Shown here: positions 40,596-52,300 of the stretch, piece by piece
Layout of the letters: every line of letters begins with the position of its first letter
How positions within the stretch are numbered: position 1 is the stretch's first letter
NCBI GenBank assembly: GCA_039621445.1
Contig: CP154956.1
Location: 34,507,437-34,571,436, forward strand
DNA length: 64,000 nucleotides
Source: Euglena gracilis
Taxonomy: Eukaryota; Euglenida; Euglenophyceae; Euglenales
Reading direction: 5' to 3'
Made by a program: the position numbers and the translations under genes
Notes under the pieces: model-generated
Told to the model about the DNA's origin: nothing
Database searches by the model: none
Seen by the model: the letters and a program-made list of their open reading frames with translations, nothing else

Positions 40596-42776
40596 AGATG
40601 CCGATGGCATGAGTTCTTGAGCCATTTTAACCTGGTGGTAGTTTATACCCCAGGTCATACGCAAAAAGTTGCGGATCCTCTCAGCCGAGCCCCCTGGTAT
40701 TATCCTGGGAACCCGGATGAGGGTGATGCGACTTTTCATGGCAGCCATGAGGCTGACCAGTTCGCACGTCGATCCGACGCTGCGGACAACATGCTCGATT
40801 CACTACCGGTTTCCCGGGTGTATCGCAGCATCGCCATTTCACCATTGCGTGGAACCGCCGGCGTGGACGCACTGCCGGACCCCGTCGCATTACGCGTACG
40901 GAAACTCCCCCCTATTTTTCCGCGAATGGGACCGGATGTCGAAATGGAAGTGGAGGAGATACCCCCACGACCACCGACACCGCGCAGGGTCCCTGCCGTC
41001 CCGAGGACAATGGCAGAGTTTCTGGGAGCGCCAGCGCCTGTGGAAGCACCGATTCCGGTGACGACCACAGTGCCACGCCTCGTCGGACAGGATGAACCTG
41101 CTGGGCGACGGCCGGCTGAACAACCCCAGGAACGAGTGCCGACCCCTCGGAGCGTCATGCGCGACCCAGCGGTCAGTATGCCCGCTTCGCCCAGACGGCA
41201 AACGTCTACTCCGGCACCATCGGCTCCTGATACCAGGAGTAAGCCGCAGGCGTCACCTCCTGATTCCGGGAGTGCGCAGCCGAAAGGCGGCAAACCGGGT
41301 GCTGCACCCTGTAAGCCCCCTTCCAAAGGCGGTGATGGGAAACCACCACCGAAAGGTGGCGCTGGAGGGCAGACTGGCGGACAGCCGAAAGGCCCTACGA
41401 CAATGCACGACTATTCGGCCGTTGCATCGTCCGGGTACGGCCAGAGCAAACCGAAAGGTAAGGCTCGTGGTCGACAGGCCCAATCTTCCGCCGGATCGAC
41501 GGATGAGGAGCAGGATGAACCTGCTTCACGTCCTGTGTCTGCGGATGCCCAGCTCTGGACCCAGGATATCCTGACCAGACTAGGCACCGTGGAAGAGAGG
41601 ACGAAGAAACTGGCTGCTATTAGGCACCAGACAGGGTCACTGAATCGATGGATTCAGCCCCTCTTCGTCCGCGGAGAACCTTTCCACTATGTCCCGGAAC
41701 ATACCTGGACATTCTGGAACAGGCGCTCCCCCAGAGTACTGGCACAGTACTTTGGCGAGGACTGCGTGTTGGATTTCCAGCACGGCACGTCCTTTGCCTG
41801 GACGTGCACCGTATGCCACCATGTGCGGCATAACCAACCGCTTGTGCATGTGTGCAAGCGGCAGGTGCAATCCTCGTGGTTCCATCACAGGGCATATGTG
41901 CCGAACTGTGTGGCGCTCGTATGTGGCGAATGCCTGAATGCCTGGAAGCACAGCTTGAACTACTCCTACAGTGAGAATGCTCACGACAGGGATATCCCTG
42001 CCTTGTGCATCAACTGTATAGGAGGCAAGTTCGTGCAGACTGCTGATGGAGCAGTCACCACCATTGTCCCCCAGCACTGGGAGACACTGGAGAAGTGGAA
42101 GAAGGAGTACAAGCAGGTGGAAGGCCGCCTGAAGCACTCCGACTTCCGAAAGGTAGAAAGCTACCGCCACACGGGAATGGCCCGTGAGTTCCAGATCGAC
42201 GCTGGGGCAATGCGCCTCGCCGTCGAGGAACACGCCAAGGTAAGAATGCCTTACCTCTGGACTGATGGCGACTGGGAGACACAGGTTTACCCCCTGTTCT
42301 CCAAGCGTCAGCATGGCGGATACGCCTTGCCACTGTGGCCTCCTGAAGAACACGATTTGGTGGACTTCAGAGGTTGGTTGGCGGCTGTGTTACGGCCCCA
42401 TACCGCAAGAGCTAGGACAGCGAGGTGGATGTATGACATCAACTTCAAGCAGACCCCGGGGATGCCCCCGCAGGTGCCTGCGAATCACCCCCGGATGAAT
42501 TACATCATCTGGCCGGTGATGCTGCCCAGAATTTTCTGGGAGCAGCTCCAACGGTATCTTCAGCATCATGCTGAACGTACCAGGGAGAAGCTGCCGGATA
42601 ATTGGATCAAGGACTGGGAGACCCCTTCCTTTGATGTCAACGATCCGGAGCTCAACACCATCCGGAGTGAATCAGCTCCGCCGCGTTCCCCACGCCAACT
42701 GGAGTTGGTTGAGGACCCGTTAGGGGACCCCCAACACGACTACTGGCGTGAGGTCCGCGAACGTAAAGGCAGGTGA
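40596..42776 (+). pseudogene. Fusion of the RNase H-integrase spacer with the C-terminal third of ORF3 (copy C)
   Basis: The open frame (ATG 40617, 719 residues) begins with the chromovirus spacer (LVVVYTPGHTQKVADPLSRA) and at about 40930 jumps, in frame, from FPRMG to PDVEMEVEEIPPRPP, which is inside ORF3 (about residue 1200 of the 1839). Integrase, chromodomain and roughly 1200 residues of ORF3 are thus deleted. The rest of ORF3, with the Gly/Lys tract and the Cys/His-rich C-terminal domain, is intact to its stop at 42776. The in-frame junction could be chance or could reflect selection for the ORF3 C-terminal domain. Confidence 0.82.
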
Positions 42777-43602
42777 GGTGTCTGTCAGCGCCAATGCGGC
42801 GTCTTTCAGCACCCTCGTCAGGTATTCGCCTGACACCCTGTTTGGGTATTCGCCCGAACAGCCCCTTCGAAGACCCTTTGCGGTATTCGCCGCTAGTAAG
42901 TTCCCACCGGGATGCTGCCATGTGCAGGATTCCGTGCGCATGCATGCACACCCCTCTCTCCCCTCTCCCCTCTCGCGGGCGTGCGACACGCAGCGCACAG
43001 GGCCGACGGCCTCTTTTCCTTTCCCTTTCTTTTCTTTTCGGCCGTTTGAGGCCTCAAGGCTGCCAGACAGCACCATTTTTCTGGCCTAAGCCAACCCCCC
43101 ACTCCTCTCTACTTTCCCCCCGGGGCAAATGCTGTCGCCGGCAGTTGGTTTTGTAGAGTAGGATTTCCTTTTGCGTGGTCAGGTTTGACTGGCCATGCGC
43201 CCTGCCCAGGTTTGACTGGTCAGAGGCCCCCTCCTTCCACACCCTCCCCATGGGTTTTCCTGGAATGCCCATGGACCCAACCCCAAGTGCCTTGGGCACA
43301 CCCAAACTGGGTGGATGGGTTTGCTTGGCAAGGAAACCTGCCAGCCCCATTTTCCCCAGTGGGCTATAATATACTATATACCCATAAGCCACCGCAGAAT
43401 AGGTGAAACCATTTTGCGCGTTTTGGGCTTTTTGGGTCCCCTCCTTTCCGCCCCCCCCCCTTTGAGTGGACCCCTGTGCGACGGAAAGGGCCCCTGTGGA
43501 TGCGCCAGGGTGCACCTCCCACAGACTAGGTCTGTGTCCGAAATCCCTGTGGCCAGAATGCCTGGTCCAAAGGGGAAATCGGGCATAGCCCTGGGAGGGG
43601 GA
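42777..43602 (+). other. 3' untranslated region and polypurine tract of copy C
   Basis: Collinear with 3513-4303 of copy A (opposite strand). Contains the three TATTCG-loop hairpins between about 42818 and 42895, pyrimidine-rich sequence, and GGGAGGGGGA ending at 43602, directly before the 3' LTR. That tract is the expected primer for plus-strand DNA synthesis. No gene is seen. Confidence 0.75.
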
Positions 43603-43910
43603 TGTGTACCAGGCGTATGCTTCTGTCCCCTTCCGTTGAGGAAGTTAGGATGGAAGCAGATCCTATTAGGATCTCCTAATGGGTGCCCCTTCTCTCTCCA
43701 CAGGTGGTGTTCTTCTTATACCTTTTCCTTCCTTTCCTTGGACCGGACTTGGATTTCCAGTCCGTCCTCCCTGCATTCCTCCGTGCTTTGCTTCTTGGGA
43801 AGTGGGAAAAGGGTTTTTACTGTTACTCTTATTTTTAGTTCCCAAGTAGGTGCGCCAAGGCGAAAGCGAAGGCTTTTTGGGAATTGGGAATTGGGAATCA
43901 GACGTACACT
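43603..43910 (+). repeat. 3' LTR of Ty3/gypsy copy C
   Basis: 308 bp, nearly identical to 32764-33071. It is followed at once by CATATGCCACTGTG, the RNase H sequence of copy B, which resumes here. Confidence 0.9.
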
Positions 43911-45299
43911 CATATGCCACTGTGCTAATTCTTCAGAAGTTCCGCAGCTGGATAGCCAGCAGCTTGGTCCAGATACTAGTGTTGACGGATCATGAGAGCC
44001 TTCAACACTGGTATACCGAGGACCTGAACAAGGCCATGTCATCAGTTGGCAGAAGATGCCGATGGCATGAGTTCTTGAGCCAGTTTAACCTGTTGGTAGT
44101 TTATACCCCAGGTCACACGCAAAAAAGTTGCGGATCCTCTCAGCCGAGCCCCCTGGTATTATCCTGGGAACCCGGATGAGGGTGATGCGACTTTTCATGG
44201 CAGCCATGAGGCTGACCAGTTCGCACGTCGATCCGACGCTGCGGACAACATGCTCGATTCACTACCGGTTTCCCGGGTGTATCGCAGCATCGCCATTTCA
44301 CCATTGCGTGGAAGGCGCCGGCGTGGACGCACTGCCGCACCCCGTCGCATTACGCGTACGGAAACTCCTACCCCCCTATTTTTCCGCGAATGGGATTATT
44401 CGCGTGACCCTATATATAGTACCATTGTGAATAGACTTCGTAATGGTGAATCCATAGAGAATTACTCTCTATCACCATTGCGGCTTATTTTCCGGAATGA
44501 TTCTGGTTATAAATATTGTATACCCCAAGACCTGGTTGATGATGTGATTTTGAGCTATCACAACCACGGTCACCCTGGGGCCCCCAAACTTCTTTCACTA
44601 GTGGGTCGCAGATGTTGCACAACCCTGAGAGAAAAAGAATTATATTCGCGCTGTTTGCGAATTTCGCAACGGTGCCAAATTTGTCAGGCTGTAAAACCGC
44701 GCAGAGGTACCCCCCCTGGTACGATGGACTTTTTCCCCGTACCACCTGACATTTTTACGTCCCTCTGCATGGATTTTCTCGAACTTGAACCTTGCAAAGG
44801 ATCAGATGACAAAATTTACGATTACGTTCTTGTTGTCGTCTGTCGGCTGAGTGGGTACATTGTAGCCATTCCATGCCGGAAAGCAGGGTTGACAGCCCAA
44901 ATTTTGGCATCCATATTCCTGGAGAAATGCATCTGCTTAATGGGTTTACCGAACGAAATCGTGAGTGATCAAGATCACTTGATCTCTTCGCGGTTTTTCA
45001 CAACTTTGTGCGGTTTACTCGGCATTGAGCAGCATTTTTCCATTATATACCGCCCGAAAGGCAATGGTAGAGCCGAGGCAGCCGTGAAATCCGTTGTCAT
45101 TATGCTTCGCCTTTCACTGGCTGACTCGGGTAAGAATTGGTTATCCGTTCTTCATTGGTGTTTATTTTACATCAATACCTTGCCAGGGTTGGTATTACCA
45201 CACTCACCGTACAAAATTGTTTTCGGACGAGACCCTCCGGCCATAGGGGATATCCCCTCGGAGAGACCCGCCCGAAGTAGCGTCAGCTGTGAAACGTAG
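43911..45299 (+). pseudogene. RNase H remainder and integrase of Ty3/gypsy copy B
   Basis: From 43911 the RNase H of copy B resumes (LILQKFRSWIASS, TDHESLQHW). An extra A in CGCAAAAAAG near 44125 shifts the frame; from 44250 the integrase is open to 45299. It shows the zinc finger H-X3/5-H...C-X2-C (YHNHGH, CQIC), catalytic MDFLELE (Asp), VSDQDH (Asp) and NGRAEAAVK (Glu). The frame ends at a TAG (45297-45299) where copy A has TGG. The enzyme would insert cDNA. The copy is doubly disabled. Confidence 0.87.
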
Positions 45300-45845
45300 T
45301 TTGCAGAAGTGGAATCACTCCGCTCTGCAGTCCAATCACGTATCACAGAAATTCATTCCAACAAACGGAAATCGTTTTTACAAAACTTCAACACACCTGT
45401 GTATAGTCCAGGTGACCGCGTGTGGGTACGGAATAACCGCACCCGCATGCAATCTTCCAAGCTAGATCCTCTTTGGCTCGGCCCATGCGAAATTTTGGAG
45501 AGGTTAGGTAGTAGCGGGCGATATAAAGTTGCCTTGCCCAACGTGATTGAGGACGTCCATATGGACGACTTCAAACCGTACCTAAGCCCCCCAGACGGAA
45601 AAGCTATCCCCTGCCTATATTTCAAGCCCCGTTCCAGATTACCTGAAACGGACGACTTTGTGGTCGATAAGATAATAGACCACAAGGTCGACAGGGGTGT
45701 GCACAACTGGAAAGTTCGCTGGAAAGGGTATGGGCCAGAGGAGGACACTTGGGAGCCAGCATCCAGTTTTGTTGGATATGTCCAACAGGATTGGAAGCTG
45801 TGGAACAAGCGCAATAACATAGACATAAACATAAACACTTTCTGA
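45300..45845 (+). pseudogene. Integrase C-terminal region and chromodomain of copy B
   Basis: It continues the integrase frame after the [17 protein letters not shown], the GPY/F-like [12 protein letters not shown], then the chromodomain [17 protein letters not shown] and [13 protein letters not shown], and a C-terminal tail. Aromatic and acidic residues of the methyl-lysine-binding groove are present (Y/W/W positions). It ends 195 bp before ORF3, the same spacing as in copy A, so ORF3 needs its own initiation or a spliced RNA. Confidence 0.88.
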
Positions 45846-46040
45846 AACTATTTCGTTTTGGAGAATGCGTGTGTTTTATGTGAATGTTTCGCGTTTATAA
45901 CCCCCCCTGCACTTCATTATTTCTCTATCTGTCTCGCAGAGTTTTGATTAAGATAGAAGCCTTACTTTTTCAGTGCACCAGCACTCAAAGCGACTGACAA
46001 CAAGGTTACCCTTAGTTGTCGTCGTCGTTCGGGTAGCATC

Positions 46041-49000
46041 ATGCTGCCTGGGCGCGGACCTGGACCAGGTCCACCATGGCCGCAGCCTTCTGGCGCGCCA
46101 TACCCCCAGTATCCTCAGTATGCTGAGGCCCCGATTCCGGGTGCCCCACATGCTGAGAGGGTTTCAGCCCCGGTATTCGCCGCGGCTACCAGCAGCCGGT
46201 CCGCATATGCGGTACCAGATCCATCTGCCGTCCAGCAGCCGGCACCTCAGCCACCAGCGCAGCGCAGATCGCGCTTGCCCCCGTATGCGGGAGAGATGAT
46301 CTTCCGCACTACGGAGACGTTGGAGCGGGCGATGCGTATGTGCGCACACCCCCCAACGGAGCCCTTTATGCAAGCCCTTTGGGATGCATACTGTGCTCAG
46401 TTGTTGGTGGTAGCCAACACCCCTGTGGCTCAGTGGTGTCCCTGTGGTCAGGCCCTGATGACAGGGAGACGGTACTTCTCGTCGGCATCCGATTCCGGAT
46501 TCGAGCCTGGCGAGACCATGATGGATCTGGGCGTGTATGTGCCGCCCATGCTGCAAACGCAGACGCCGGTGGGATCCCACACCGTGCATATGCGTGAACA
46601 CACGCCCCCACCGGTAGGTGAGGCTGTGCATGTCCCACCTGGGATGACGAGAATTTTTGCTCGCCCGCCCTCGCCGCAGCGAATGCCGCCGCGCGAGCCG
46701 CCAGCGGAGCAATTTGTCTCGCGGTACGCGACGCACGCGGATTATCCGCGCGGCGCACGCGTACTCCCAGCCGGACAGTCGGACGTGCCCCCTGAGACAT
46801 ACGTCCAACACATGTTCATGCACTGGATGCCTCAGGCATCATCGGTCGCCCCTGCCCCTGGCGTTGAGCCACGGAGGCAGGCGGAGCCCATAGTGGTGGA
46901 GGATGAACCTCCCCACCGTGAGGCAGCCCGACCGCCCAGTGCAGCCCCTGTCCAGACTGGGGATGTCCCGCGTCGGCAGGAGGCTCCCTACTACCACATG
47001 GCACCTCCGGGAACCGAGCAGGATGAGCTTGCTCGGCATTTCCTGCAGGAGCCAGTATTCACGTCTGAAGAGCACCGGGCGAGGTATTACGCCTCTCTGG
47101 CTGCCCTTCAGGGTCGTGGATACACCCCCTGCCATCCGTACCAACCGCAGCTGCGGGTGGCGACCCCGGTATTACCCGGTGAGCCCCCGGCAGGAGCGGC
47201 AGGATTACCTGCCACCCTGAAGCGCGATAGGGTTACGGAGAACCTTACCCCACAGCCCAGGCGACCCGGCCCACGGGACGCGGAAGGCGGTGCGGCAATG
47301 CAGGTGGAAGCCAGCCCGGATACCCCGGCTGGGCAACCACCGGCAGTGGCACAGGCAGCGATGAGCCGTCCTGTTGCCGCAATGCCACCGCCGATCCCTC
47401 CGGTATGGAAGGAGCCGCGACCCCCTACGGCGAAACCAAGCCCACGCCAGGCTCCTAGCCAGCGCCCAGCCACGCCGTCACCGCGACGTGCAGCGGAACG
47501 GCAAGGTCCCTCCCCAGAGATGGAATGGGAAGGTACCGAACCGACTCCCAAAGGCAAGGGAGAAGGCAAAGGCGTGGCCGGCAAAGGTAAGGGTGAGGGC
47601 AAGGGTAAGGGTACAGCCCGTGAGGAGGAGGAAGAAAAAGCAGAAGTCCTCTCGGACTTTGAGCAAATGCTCAGGTTCAAGGAGGAGCTGGAGGACGAAG
47701 GCTGGCGAATGCAGCATGATTACCATGTTGCAGGAAACCGCCCCGTCACCCCTCCGGAAGCAGTCATCGAGGTGGTATTACACCACACCGAAAACAGAGT
47801 CAGACAATTCCATTACGGAATTGACCTGTACGCCTTCGAAGGTGAAGGTGGCAGACCCTTGCTGGATGCCCAGCCGGGTTTCTGGGAACTCTGGTTTTGG
47901 CTGGGATACCCCTGCCAGAACTGGGGTCTCTTCAGCGACTCCACTGGCCGCAGTTACCTGCACCAGTTAGGATTTCGGGACCAGCATGTGTTGGCCCGAA
48001 GGCTGAAGGCAATCTTCGACTGTATTCACACAGTCGGGCCGCTCGGTGTGCAGTGGAAATACTACCCACTGAACCCCGACATCGAACGCCTGATCGAGGT
48101 GTTGTGGTGCAACAACCTCCAGGTGTGGCTGGTGAGCCATTACGGCTCCACCTTCCGCGTTAAGCGCGTTTCCCTGGCTTACCCACAGAGGTATGACCTC
48201 TGTTGTAAGTATTGCCGGCAGGAGTTTCCTGTCGACTTCTGGGGATTCGGCGTACGCGGAAGTCCTCCACCGCCTCGGGATAACCCGGGCCTGGAGATGG
48301 GACGCCGCATGCTTATGCATGTGTGCCGCGACGCCCCGGATGTCCAGGGCAAAAGTCGCCGCGTCCATAAGCAGCGTATTTTTATGCTGCAACAGTTCTG
48401 GTGGCGAGCCTGGACCACCTACGTCATGGAGGTGTATATACATCTCCGTGACCCCCAGGACGATAGGCCTGGTATGGAAAACTTGCCACCAGACTACGGC
48501 GACCCCGTTGAGGGACCTCGTCGTCGTCGGGTTATCACCGACCTGCGCCCCAACTGGCACCTGGCCGGGATAGACCTGGAGGAACATTTGAGGCGCCAGT
48601 TTGGCGGTACCCTCGACAGGGAGGTATTCCTCCAGCTGATTAATCACCCGAAGGCCATCCTCGACCTGGGTATGCCGATTCTGGCATGCGTGCAGGAGTT
48701 CGAGGACGGGTTTTTCGAGGTCTGGGAGGACACGCGTTACCGCGGCTTCCTGGGCCCGAACAGGCCTGCCAACGCCTGGGTGCAGCCATCATGGCCGCCA
48801 CCCTGGCCCAACAGCGCCAGTAGCTGTACGCTGGCCTTTTACAGGCTGGCGGATGCCCAGGGATGCCGATGGCACCCCGCCGATCCTCGTTCGCCCGAGG
48901 ATCTGCGCGCCTTCATCGCCCCAGAGGATGAACCTCTGGCGCGAAGGAGACGGGAGGCGTCAGTCGCTTCCACCACCGCGATTCCGCGGCGGGAGGAACG

Positions 49001-49379
49001 CGACCGCAGCCCCTCCGTCACCATTCTGGAGGCAGCGCCGCCGTCTCCGACAGGAACGGCTGTATCATTCGTCTCGGCCCCGCGAGCGGCAGGGGAACGA
49101 TCGGTTTCCCCGGCCCCCGCGACGGCTCCCATCTGGAATGGAAGGATATGGAATCGAGAGACCAGGAACTTCCTGAGGAGGAAGGTGAGAACGTGGAGGA
49201 TATCCTCTACGCTGCTCTGCATGCTCCGGCACAGCCTCGGCCAGGCGAAGCACCCGCAGGGGATATACCTGTGGCTGCTACGCCTGTCCCAACGGCTGAG
49301 CCTGCCGAGATGACTGGTATGGTCGTCGCGCATCTCCTCGAACCCCCTACCAGCCCCGCAGCACGCACCTCATTAGGAG
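46041..49379 (+). pseudogene. ORF3 of Ty3/gypsy copy B, N-terminal 60 percent
   Basis: Starts MLPGRGPGPGPPWPQ as in copy A and is open for 1090 codons, ending at 49313 after an indel near 49130 changes the frame. Similarity to copy A continues in the other frame to 49379 (TSPAARTSLG), then stops. It lacks about 25 residues before the first Gly/Lys tract. The central Trp/Tyr/Cys-rich domain is strongly conserved with copy A (most changes silent or conservative), suggesting past selection on the protein. Confidence 0.82.
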
Positions 49380-52300
49380 TCCGTTTTCTCTGCGCCTTGG
49401 TCCCTGGCGGTTCCCTTAAAAAAAAAAATTGAGGAAATCCACAAGAAGCAACAGAACTTGGCTCAGAGTACAGCCAACGACCATTCATTGGACACTGCTG
49501 AAAAGCTGAGGAGCGGAACGTGATTTCCGATGATCCTTGGAAGGAGGAAAATGTCCCTTGCAAAAAAAAATTGTCAGCATGAGACCGACCAACAGGAAAA
49601 TTAAGCAATACAATCCTTGAGTCAGTGCAAACCATATGACTGGTATTTTCATCACCCGGAATTATCACACAGAACTTTAAAACGTGATTTGGACAAAATC
49701 CATAAGAAAAGGTTGGAAAATTTGTCATGTGGATGGAATCATATCAATGATGTGTGATATAGAAACCATGTGGGAATATGTCAACGATGTATTATCATAT
49801 ATTAGTAATTGTCAGAACCAATTTTATCAATACCTGAAATTTCCCTCCTCTTCCAACACGTATCCACATGTTTGGCATCATCCCCAATAACGGTCCTTCA
49901 AAACGGGGGAAAACAACACCAACAACAGCAACACGAGACTGTCAAACAAAAAAAAACAACTCATTTCTTTTTGCAATTTCTGGTGATCGAAGCATGATAA
50001 CCCCCCCCCAAATAATACCCCCCCCCCTTGGGGTCCGACTTCGACCGCTGAAATGATACCCCCCCCCCCTGGTTTCGGGCCGAAGGCCCGGATTTTTAAC
50101 TGAAAATGTAGGTAAAAATCACAATCTCTGACAACAAATCACGAGAAAAATCAATTTTTCTGGCTCATCTGACCTCCAAAAAATGGTAAATTTCACAAGA
50201 AAGTGCAAAAAAAAAAAGACCCCAAAGGGGGGTTTTGGGCGCCATGTTGGGGTTTACGGGACTTCGAAAAATTTCGAAAATTTTGGACAGATAATACCCC
50301 CCCCAAATAATACCCCCCCCCTTGGGCCGGGACTTCGGGCGAAAAAATAATACCCTGGGGGGGATTATTTGGGGGGGGGGAGTTACTTGTACTCTTCTGA
50401 ACATACTGGTTTCAAAAAAAATAGACAAAAGATCAACAAAAAATGAAACTTTGGATTAGACAGAAAAATATCGCTCGGTGGTGGCTGTTCCCACTCAGCA
50501 CCAACCATTTTTTTACCGACCCCAAAGGGAGGGGGGTGGCTTCTGTACTTCACAAAAAAGTCAGTCATTTCTTTTTGTCAGTCAGACACCGGGTCCGCAA
50601 CTTTGAGATCCGGGGGAATTGGCACCAATCGGAGTTGGGCCGCTTTGTTGCTTCCATTACATCTGGCAATGCCGGTCACCCACCAGGCTCTTTTTAAGTG
50701 GCCCCCCCGCCCAGGAGGTCCCCCACCCACCTGGCCAGGCAGGCCCGGTGGGAAACATCGGGACGTCTAAGGACATTTCCCAGGATTTTTTAGGCGATTC
50801 GCATCGAAACCCACACCCCCGGGGGGGGGTGTCCCACCTGGACCCACCCACCCATCCACCTACCCCAGGGTTCGATATAAGGACAGGTGGGGGGGGGGGG
50901 TCCGGCCCCCCCCCCCTGGGGGCCGGGGGGGGGGGGGGGGGGGGGGGGACACCCCCCCCCCACCTAAACAGGTGCGCGGTCAGGGTGGCCGAATTTTCGG
51001 CCCGGCGCGAAGCGCCGGGCCGAAAATTTTTGACCCCCCAAAACGACCAAAAGTGCCATTTTGGGCACTTTTTGGGCAAAAATGTGCCAAAAATGCAAAA
51101 AATTTTCGGCGCAAAGCGCCGGAGGAAAAAATTGACCCTTTTTGGGGGGGGTCAATTTTTGCCCCCCAGGGTCGGTCCGGACCCCCCTTGCAGGTGGGGG
51201 GGGGGGTGGTCCGGACCCCCCCCCTGCGGGCCAGGAGGGGGGGGGGGGGGGGGGGACACCCCCCCACCTAAACCATGTACGCCCTCCTTATATCGAACCC
51301 TGACCTACCTACCCCTCCAGGGGGTCTTTTTGAGTCAAAAAGAAGCCTGCACCCACCCGTGGGGGGGGGGGGGGTCGGCCAGGTCTTAATGATTATACGC
51401 TCAGCCGAGCGCCCATTGTCAGACATTCACGCCCAGGCACAGAACCAACCTACATCAGCTCGCAAAGCGAGACACTCCCAGTCACTTCATTGGGGTTTGT
51501 TTCCCCAGCACCTCCCCCCACACCCTGAGGGTGGCCCCCGTCAGCACACGGTGGAGAGGGACTGCATGGGGCCCTACGTGGAGCGCATCAGTGGGCGTGG
51601 GGGCGACCGCCGCAGAGCCGACGGACCACAGGGCGGCGCCGGCGGCGGGCCGCAGGCAGAGCAGCGCCGCGGCAGCACTGCAAATGCACAGCGACCAGAG
51701 CCTGGATGGGGTTGGGGGGCGGCCGGCACTTTCCGGCGCAGGGGCTGCCTGGCGTGAGGCGGGGGGGATCGACCCCCGCAGGCGCACACAGAAATGCATC
51801 CGCACCAACGCTGAGGGACTGGGCAGGTGGGCGGATGGGCATTGACGTGAGTGGTATGTATGCGGATGCACGGACGCAAACGGGACACGGGTCGAAGTGC
51901 AAAAAAAAAAACGGTCACTAACAGCTGATATGCATTTTTTCCCCTGCGGGGGTAAAATGAATGCCCCTCTCCGGCAAACGCGGTCCCCACTGGGAAGCGT
52001 AGGGCAAGCCCTGGGAAGCGGGTGGCTCTGGGGTGTAGTAGCGCCCAGGGCACGGCTGGGACCGCGGCATTGGGGTGGGGCCTGGGAGGCGGGCCGATGG
52101 GATGGAGGGCTGCCCTCCTCCAGAAACACCCGGACCTGCTCTGGAATAGGATGGACCCAATCGGCGGAAAGACCCAACCCACGGCGGAAAAGGCACGCCG
52201 AAGGAGCGTTCCGCTTCTGTTGAAGCAGAACCCTTTGACAGCTGTCAGCATCCTGCGCTGCTGTGCTGGCAGCATCCCCTTCCCAAGCCCGTGCCCTGTG

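Larger units (their letters stand above)
32764..43910 (+). mobile_element. Ty3/gypsy chromovirus copy C, nested in copy B, with both LTRs
   Basis: Two LTRs in direct orientation (32764-33071 and 43603-43910) differ at only two visible positions in about 308 bp, so the insertion is young. Between them: primer site, gag, pol to RNase H, then a deletion fusing the post-RNase H spacer to the last third of ORF3, then the 3' region. Integrase and chromodomain are absent. Other defects: TAA at 33327, frame change near 34665 in gag, a lost T near 37540 in protease, TGA at 40593. It would need enzymes from another copy to move. Confidence 0.9.
29099..49379 (+). mobile_element. Ty3/gypsy chromovirus copy B, gag-less, interrupted by copy C, 3'-truncated
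   Basis: Order: 5' LTR, two primer-binding sites, protease, methyltransferase-like domain, RT, start of RNase H, [copy C 32764-43910], rest of RNase H, integrase, chromodomain, ORF3 up to about residue 1130. Compared with copy C the whole of gag is missing between the leader (GACTGGCA) and CGGACCTCTGG. Further damage: a one-base loss near 29870, an extra A near 44125, TAG at 45297, an indel near 49130, and loss of everything after 49379. The first LTR interrupts the 2A-containing gag-like fragment. Confidence 0.88.

Noticed and set aside
50880-51385. G/C runs as a possible CRISPR-like or telomeric repeat
   Set aside because: No regular spacer-repeat spacing and no telomere unit; they are homopolymers within degenerate modules.
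52200-52255. VKGFCFNRSG segment as the missing last cyclophilin exon
   Set aside because: Only a loose likeness to the RGFNRP part of homologues; the TNCG-type ending is absent.
51482-52275. Long GC-rich minus-strand frames as a gene
   Set aside because: Open frames exist on both strands as expected of GC-rich sequence; no domain, splice pattern or homologue is recognised.
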